Part shown: positions 4,663 through 8,484 of the stretch, in pieces
How the letters are laid out: every line of letters starts with the position of its first letter
Position numbering within the stretch: position 1 is the stretch's first letter
Origin: an uncultured Oscillospiraceae bacterium
Lineage (GTDB): Bacteria; Bacillota; Clostridia; Oscillospirales; Oscillospiraceae
Assembly (NCBI GenBank): GCA_934565775.1
Contig: CAKTIN010000080.1
Coordinates: 1 to 8,484, forward strand
DNA: 8,484 bases
Direction: 5' to 3'
Position numbers and translations under genes: made by a program
The notes under the pieces: model-generated
What the model saw: only the letters and a program-made list of their open reading frames with translations
The model's database searches: none
Told to the model about the DNA's origin: nothing

Positions 4663-6414
4663 ATGGATCTGTTTCATGTGCTGACGATGATCGGCGGCTT
4701 ATGTCTGTTTTTATTCGGCATGACCCTGATGGGCCAGGCGCTGGAGCGCCGGGCCGGGAGCAAGCTCCGGGACCTTCTGGGAAAAATGACCGGCAAGGTC
4801 ATGGCCGGCTTCCTCACCGGCCTTGGCATCACGGCAATCATTCAGAGCTCCTCGGCTACCACGGTCATGGTGGTGGGCTTTGTGAACTCCGGCCTTATGA
4901 CCCTGCGCCAGGCCATCAACGTAATCATGGGCGCAAACGTGGGCACAACGGTCACCGCCTGGCTGCTGAGCCTGGGCGGCATCGACAGCGGCAGCTTCTG
5001 GATCAAGCTTCTGAAGCCCACCTCCTTCACCCCCATTCTGGCTCTGATCGGCATTGTTGACTATCTTTTCAGCAAAAACGACAAAAAGAAGGACACCGGC
5101 CTGATCTTTCTGGGCTTTGCGACCCTGATGTTCGGCATGGACACCATGAGCGGCGCGGTGGCCGGGCTGAAGGATGTGCCCGCCTTTACCAACCTGTTTT
5201 TGGCCTTCAAGAACCCCATCCTGGGTGTGCTGGCCGGGGCGGTGCTCACGGGTATCATCCAGTCCAGCTCCGCCTCCGTGGGCATTTTGCAGGCTCTGGC
5301 CGTCACCGGCCAGGTGAGCTACGCCGCCGCGATCCCCATTATTATGGGCCAGAATATCGGCACCTGCGTTACGGCCATGCTCTCCTCCATCGGCACCAAT
5401 AAGAACGCCCGGCGGGCGGCGGTGGTCCACCTGATGTTCAACGTCATCGGCGTGGTGGTGCTGCTGACGGTGTTCTGCATCGTAAAGGTGGCCTTCGCCC
5501 CGGCGCTGTTCGACCAGAGCGCCACCATGTACGGCATCGCCGTGGCCCACTCCCTGTTCAACCTCCTGTGCACCGCCATGCTCCTGCCTGCGGGCGGGCT
5601 GCTGGAGAAGCTGGCCTGCCTGATCGTCCCGGACGGCAAGCAGGTCCAGACCACGGTGGAGCTGGACGAGCGCCTGCTGGGCACTCCCTCCCTGGCCCTC
5701 CAGCGGAGCCGGACCGTAGCGGAGGAAATGGCCCGGTGCGCCGTAAACGCCATGAACGACGCTCTGACCTGCGTCACCCATTACACCCCGGAGCTGGCCC
5801 AGAGCGTCCGGGACGGCGAAGAGCACTGCGACCATTATGAGGACATTCTGGGCACCTATCTGGTCAAGCTCAGCGCCCGGCAGATGGGCGACGACGAGAG
5901 CGAGGAGGCCACGGAGCTGCTGAAGGCCATCGGCGACTATGAGCGCATTTCCGACCATGCAGTGAACGTGCTGGAGTCCGCCGAGGAGGCCCGGAGCAAG
6001 TCCCTGCGCTTCAGCCCAGCCGCCCTGGAGGAGCTGAAGGTCCTCGCCAGCGCGATCCGGGAGATCCTGGCCCTGTCCTTGGAGGCTTTCTCCCAGAACG
6101 ACGCCGACCTGGCCGCCCAGGTGGAGCCCCTGGAGCAGGTCATCGACGGGCTCAAGGAGCAGATGCGCACCCGGCACATCCTGCGGATGCAGCAGGGGAC
6201 CTGCAGCATCGCCACGGGCTTTGTGTGGTCCGATCTGCTGACAAATCTGGAGCGGACCTCCGACCATTGCTCCAATATTGCAGGCTGCATCATCGACACC
6301 AAGCAGCACAATCTGAACCTCCACGAAACGCTGCGCAGCGCTCAGGCGGACAGCCCCGCCTTCCAGTCCCGCTTCCGCACCTATGCAGGCCAGTACGTCC
6401 TGCCGACGGAATAA
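4663..6414 (+). CDS. Na+/phosphate cotransporter with C-terminal PhoU-like domain
   Basis: This 583-residue membrane protein has the two inverted-repeat NaPi-II signatures, QSSSATT at 61-67 and QSSSASVG at 200-207. Each is followed by an asparagine-glycine-threonine motif (ANVGTTVTAW near 91-100, QNIGTCVTAM near 230-239). These form the substrate-binding core of NptA/YjbB-type Na+-coupled phosphate transporters of the SLC34-related family. Hydrophobic helices fill residues 1-320. From about 345 to 570 the protein is helical and acidic, with ERISDHAVNVLE and a second ERTSDHCSNIAG motif. These are the paired metal-binding signatures of PhoU domains. The length is as usual for the fused form. 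It should import phosphate using the sodium gradient, with the PhoU tail in a regulatory role. The ATG at 4663 is preferred over an in-frame TTG at 4657, since MDLFHVL with the GGL-LFLFGM helix is the usual beginning; the ribosome site is weak in either case. Confidence 0.93.
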   Translation: MDLFHVLTMIGGLCLFLFGMTLMGQALERRAGSKLRDLLGKMTGKVMAGFLTGLGITAIIQSSSATTVMVVGFVNSGLMTLRQAINVIMGANVGTTVTAWLLSLGGIDSGSFWIKLLKPTSFTPILALIGIVDYLFSKNDKKKDTGLIFLGFATLMFGMDTMSGAVAGLKDVPAFTNLFLAFKNPILGVLAGAVLTGIIQSSSASVGILQALAVTGQVSYAAAIPIIMGQNIGTCVTAMLSSIGTNKNARRAAVVHLMFNVIGVVVLLTVFCIVKVAFAPALFDQSATMYGIAVAHSLFNLLCTAMLLPAGGLLEKLACLIVPDGKQVQTTVELDERLLGTPSLALQRSRTVAEEMARCAVNAMNDALTCVTHYTPELAQSVRDGEEHCDHYEDILGTYLVKLSARQMGDDESEEATELLKAIGDYERISDHAVNVLESAEEARSKSLRFSPAALEELKVLASAIREILALSLEAFSQNDADLAAQVEPLEQVIDGLKEQMRTRHILRMQQGTCSIATGFVWSDLLTNLERTSDHCSNIAGCIIDTKQHNLNLHETLRSAQADSPAFQSRFRTYAGQYVLPTE

Positions 6415-6436
6415 GGTACACATACTTCCATCCTGC

Positions 6437-6464
6437 CCCCGCAGCGAAAGCTGCGGGGATTTTT
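6437..6464 (+). terminator. Rho-independent terminator of the phosphate transporter gene
   Basis: CCCCGCAGC (6437-6445) and GCTGCGGGG (6450-6458) form a perfect 9-bp stem capped by a stable GAAA tetraloop, followed by five T. It starts 23 bases after the stop codon. Confidence 0.93.
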
Positions 6465-6637
6465 CTACCGTCCCCCGACTCGCCGCCCGCCGGCCCATAC
6501 CGGGCGGCTCTCGCGCCTCCCGCTCCCGCACCGGTTCGGCCTGCGCTCTAAACGGGCCGTCCGGGACGGAGGGCTTCCGTAGACCCGCACCGGCCGTCTC
6601 CAGAAAATCCGGTCGAATTTTGGCGAAGAATTAGGGG
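6465..6637. other. GC-rich intergenic stretch without a convincing gene
   Basis: These 173 bases lie between the transporter terminator and the tRNA promoter. They contain short GC inverted repeats (for example CCGTCC with GGACGG near 6558-6570), but no ribosome site with a plausible gene on either strand. Confidence 0.6.
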
Positions 6638-6666
6638 TTGACAAAAGCCCGGCGCCGTGATATGAT
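6638..6666 (+). promoter_or_regulatory. Consensus promoter of the tRNA-fMet gene
   Basis: A perfect TTGACA (6638-6643) is followed after 17 bases by TATGAT (6661-6666). The predicted start near 6673 leaves a short 5' leader of about 18 bases before the mature tRNA, to be removed by RNase P. Confidence 0.9.
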
Positions 6667-6690
6667 AAGAGGGCTCTAAGGAGCACATAT

Positions 6691-6767
<77 letters not shown>

Positions 6768-6773
6768 AATCAG

Positions 6774-6812
6774 TTACCGTTGTTGATACAATATCAGCAA
6801 CGGTAATTTTTT
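6774..6812 (+). terminator. Rho-independent terminator of the tRNA gene
   Basis: A 15-bp stem (6774-6788 with 6792-6806) with one G:U pair and a CAA loop is followed by six T. It begins seven bases after the CCA end. Confidence 0.93.
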
Positions 6813-6996
6813 ATTTTCTGCTGTTCTGTAGGCGTTTTCTGTCTGAAAACGGAGGATTTTCAGAACATTTCTGCCGTTGAACAGGCCGTGATGTCCTATT
6901 TACCGCAGCTGGGTGTTCCCAAAGCACGGCTTGGGAGAATTGCAATCGTTATAAGAATATAAACGATAAATTATTATTTTTTATCTGTATGAAACC

Positions 6997-7030
6997 GCCT
7001 AAGGCTGCGATGCTACTCTGAGCCTTAGGC
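6997..7030 (+). terminator. Perfect 10-bp inverted repeat, possible terminator
   Basis: GCCTAAGGCT (6997-7006) and AGCCTTAGGC (7021-7030) pair perfectly around a 14-base loop. On the plus strand the stem is followed by ATTTTCCTTTTA, a broken T-tract. On the minus strand, where it lies about 107 bases after the recombinase fragment, the following bases are less T-rich. Its polarity is unclear, and it could also be a transposon-end remnant. Confidence 0.4.
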
Positions 7031-7050
7031 ATTTTCCTTTTATGTCCATG

Positions 7051-7086
7051 GGACAAAACGGACAGAAAGGACAAAATAGAACAGAC
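7051..7086. repeat. Imperfect 9-bp tandem repeats of the GGACAAAAC type
   Basis: Three adjacent 9-base units begin with GGACA (7051-7059, 7060-7068, 7069-7077) and a fourth diverged unit follows (7078-7086). The first GGACA also forms a small inverted repeat with TGTCC at 7043-7047. The function is unknown; this could be a binding array or part of a mobile-element end. Confidence 0.6.
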
Positions 7087-7136
7087 CCGGAGCAGCAGAA
7101 TCTTTTTCTGCCGTCCCGAGCCTGTTTTTACTATTC

Positions 7137-7525
7137 TCATAGCCTCGTTGTGATTTCCTTCTCATCCTTGAACCGAAACACCACCCGCTCATCGGCGTGG
7201 ACGGTGACATGGTCGATGGTGCCTTGCCAGAGTTTTTCGTCAAAGGCTATGGGCAGGGTGTCCAATTCGCCCAGTTCAAACATCATACCGCCGATGGCAA
7301 TGGCATTCGCTTTCATCTTGTCCCGCTGCCGTTGCAGTGCTGCCAGTTTGGCTTCGGTTTCCTCAAAGCGACTGCACAGTTCGGCGTGGGTGGTACGGTA
7401 GTTTTCTTCGGTCACGGTATTGGCGGCATTTTCTGTGATACACAGGCGCAGCTTCCCGGTGATGGTGGTTAGGTTCTCCTCCAAAGACCGAATGTCCTCG
7501 TCGATGAAATCCGTATGTATTTCGC
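7137..7525 (-). pseudogene. C-terminal fragment of a large serine recombinase
   Basis: The minus-strand frame ending at the TGA at 7137-7139 encodes about 125 recombinase-like residues. It has a charged coiled coil (DEDIRSLEENL, later ETEAKLAALQRQRDK) followed by FDEKLWQGTIDHVTVHADERVVFRFKDEKEI. This coiled coil plus 'F.e.lw...iD.VtV.....v.F.FkdG.eI' is the usual C-terminal end of large serine recombinases in clostridial integrative elements. The catalytic serine resolvase domain and the DNA-binding recombinase domain, several hundred residues, are missing. Upstream of about 7525 the same frame stays open to 7736, but that sequence is the antisense of the divergent gene and its leader. No ATG with a good ribosome site starts the fragment, although an AAAGGAG lies at 7525-7531. 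It is therefore most likely a non-functional remnant left by deletion or recombination. The exact break point is estimated by eye. Confidence 0.75.
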
Positions 7526-7534
7526 TCCTTTCTC

Positions 7535-7563
7535 TTGTGTTTGGCTGTATTATCGCATATAAT
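7535..7563 (+). promoter_or_regulatory. Candidate promoter of the divergent right-edge gene
   Basis: A perfect TATAAT (7558-7563) is preceded after 17 bases by TTGTGT (7535-7540), a half-match to the -35 consensus. It would give a leader of about 85 bases before the ATG at 7655. The leader carries three CGGTAA units (7587-7592, 7620-7625, 7632-7637). Confidence 0.45.
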
Positions 7564-7654
7564 AGAACCGTAATTCTTCGCTCTATCGGTAAGAATGGCG
7601 GCAGTGTGCGATGTTCTAACGGTAAGAGTTTCGGTAATATGGGAGTGTTGTGAT

Positions 7655-8484
7655 ATGGATCTGAAACGAGAACTGACGGATTATGAGATTGGCGGCATCG
7701 GAGACATAAAAAAACACACCCTCCGGTTCCGTTCATACAGGATCGGAACAGAGGGCGGTAAACTTATGATTTATGCGGAATACGAGGCGGGTTGCCCGCC
7801 GAAAGTGTTTGACGGCTACCCCTCCGGGCAAGAACTGCTGATCGACCTGTGCAATCTTTACCTGGAACTGCGAGAGAAACCATTGGAGGAATGTGCGCGG
7901 ATTTTGATCCGGTGGAGTATGGAGAATATCCATATGTACTATTTATATGGAGGCAATGTGGATACCCGGCAATTTGGCGATCATGATACGGATTCGTTCT
8001 GGGATGTGATGGTAAATGCGTTGGAGTTTTACCAGGTTTGTGTCGAGGACGCAGTGACCGACTTGAAGCAACTCTACACCAACACCATGACAGTCTTTGC
8101 GATCCGAAGTCTGTTGGATGGCAACGTCTCACAGGCACAGCGCTTCTGTGAAAATCTTCGAGTGGCGGAAGAGAATGATCTCATGCGGCAGTGGTATCGG
8201 GCCGGTGTAGAAAGTCGTATGTGTGTCATAGAACGCTTTGTGGAAAAACTGCCGAAACTTGCGCTTGGCTTGGAATTTGACAAAAGCAGTCGGCAGATCA
8301 CGCTGCAGCCCGTGGTGCGCTCCGTCGTGGACGCCGCCTATTACGCACTGGGACGTTTTACAGCCGTCAATGCCGGTGCCATCGGAGACTATGGCGGCAA
8401 AACAAACATCGCCTTTTGCGCTGCCTGCGGCAGAGCGTTCATCAAGCACGGAAACCGCCAAAAATACTGTGGGACCGTCCAATG
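7655..8484 (+). CDS. Uncharacterised protein with a C-terminal Cys cluster, cut by the window edge
   Basis: The frame is open from an ATG at 7655 to the right edge, 276 residues without a stop. GGGAG nine bases upstream supports the start. I do not recognise the family with confidence. The first 250 residues appear soluble, mixed alpha/beta, with many acidic and aromatic residues and no membrane segment. Near the end, Cys255-x2-Cys258-Gly-Arg-x-Phe and then RQKYC with Cys272 form a likely zinc-binding ribbon. The cut codon begins TG and may be another Cys. A 'CxxCGxxF...R..YC' end is shared by several poorly known families on clostridial accessory elements, such as DUF6076-type and CGNR-type zinc ribbon proteins; this is a resemblance only. 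The gene diverges from a recombinase remnant and is more AT-rich than the core genes, suggesting it arrived by transfer. DNA or RNA binding through the ribbon is inference. Confidence 0.75.
   Translation, partial: MDLKRELTDYEIGGIGDIKKHTLRFRSYRIGTEGGKLMIYAEYEAGCPPKVFDGYPSGQELLIDLCNLYLELREKPLEECARILIRWSMENIHMYYLYGGNVDTRQFGDHDTDSFWDVMVNALEFYQVCVEDAVTDLKQLYTNTMTVFAIRSLLDGNVSQAQRFCENLRVAEENDLMRQWYRAGVESRMCVIERFVEKLPKLALGLEFDKSSRQITLQPVVRSVVDAAYYALGRFTAVNAGAIGDYGGKTNIAFCAACGRAFIKHGNRQKYCGTVQ

Larger units (their letters stand above)
6813..7136. other. AT-richer repeat-bearing intergenic region, possible remnant of a mobile element
   Basis: These 324 bases hold no gene I can support. Four structures are visible. 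A nested inverted repeat has GTTCTG (6823-6828) with CAGAAC (6861-6866) around CGTTTTC/GAAAACG (6833-6851). A short open plus-strand stretch ends at a TAA at 6960-6962; its last 35 or so codons (with VEQAVMSYLPQLGV) look protein-like but have no clear start. A perfect 10-bp inverted repeat lies at 6997-7030. Direct 9-base repeats lie at 7051-7086. The composition differs visibly from the region left of the tRNA, suggesting acquired DNA. Confidence 0.5.

Noticed and set aside
4711..6531. Minus-strand open frame of 606 residues
   Set aside because: It is antisense to the Na+/phosphate cotransporter gene; it is His/Gln/Gly-rich shadow sequence with no ribosome site and runs through a terminator hairpin.
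7051..7086. Possible CRISPR-like array
   Set aside because: The units are 9 bases long with no spacers and no cas genes nearby; these are simple tandem repeats.
6949..7140. 63-residue minus-strand open frame starting at an ATGA overlap with the recombinase stop
   Set aside because: It runs across the tandem repeats and the inverted repeat, has no recognisable domain and no good ribosome site. It could be a real small gene but I cannot support it.
7526..7736. N-terminal extension of the recombinase-fragment frame to an ATG at 7736
   Set aside because: It reads antisense through the divergent gene's 5' end and leader and shows no recombinase-like sequence.

Overview
The window looks like chromosomal DNA of a spore-forming Bacillota, most likely a high-GC gut clostridium of the Oscillospiraceae type. 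The reasons are the yabP-yabQ-divIC-yabR sporulation and division cluster, Gram-positive style lipoprotein and ribosome-binding signals, and a GC-rich core. No search could be run, so family calls rest on motifs and remembered family patterns.

Layout. Positions 1-389 (minus) hold the 5' part of a small membrane protein gene that runs off the left edge. Positions 541-1446 (minus) encode a lipoprotein with two TPR-like repeats, behind a near-consensus promoter at 1497-1525. A divergent intergenic region (1447-1647) contains a 26-bp near-palindrome and a possible sigma-E promoter. It is followed on the plus strand by yabP, yabQ, divIC and an S1-domain yabR-like gene. This block ends in a hairpin terminator that overlaps a competing hairpin. 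Next come an SDR reductase resembling the YmfI type that acts on elongation factor P, then rpiB and a strong terminator. A Na+/phosphate cotransporter gene with a PhoU-like tail follows, preceded by a possible Pho box and ended by its own terminator. A single initiator tRNA-fMet gene has its own consensus promoter and terminator (6638-6812).

Right of the tRNA terminator the sequence is visibly more AT-rich and looks accessory. It has about 320 bases of repeat-rich DNA without a convincing gene. Then comes a C-terminal fragment of a large serine recombinase (minus strand), and divergent from it an uncharacterised gene with a Cys cluster that runs off the right edge. This reads as a decayed or rearranged mobile element next to the tRNA.

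Functional picture. The core block joins spore-cortex and cell-division genes with translation-related genes (S1 protein, probable EF-P modification enzyme, initiator tRNA) and housekeeping metabolism (RpiB, phosphate uptake). The most unusual items are a yabQ frame that stays open through the whole of divIC, a Pho-box-like pair upstream of the phosphate transporter, alternative hairpins upstream of the SDR gene, and the recombinase-fragment/unknown-gene junction. No clearly new multi-gene system is visible.
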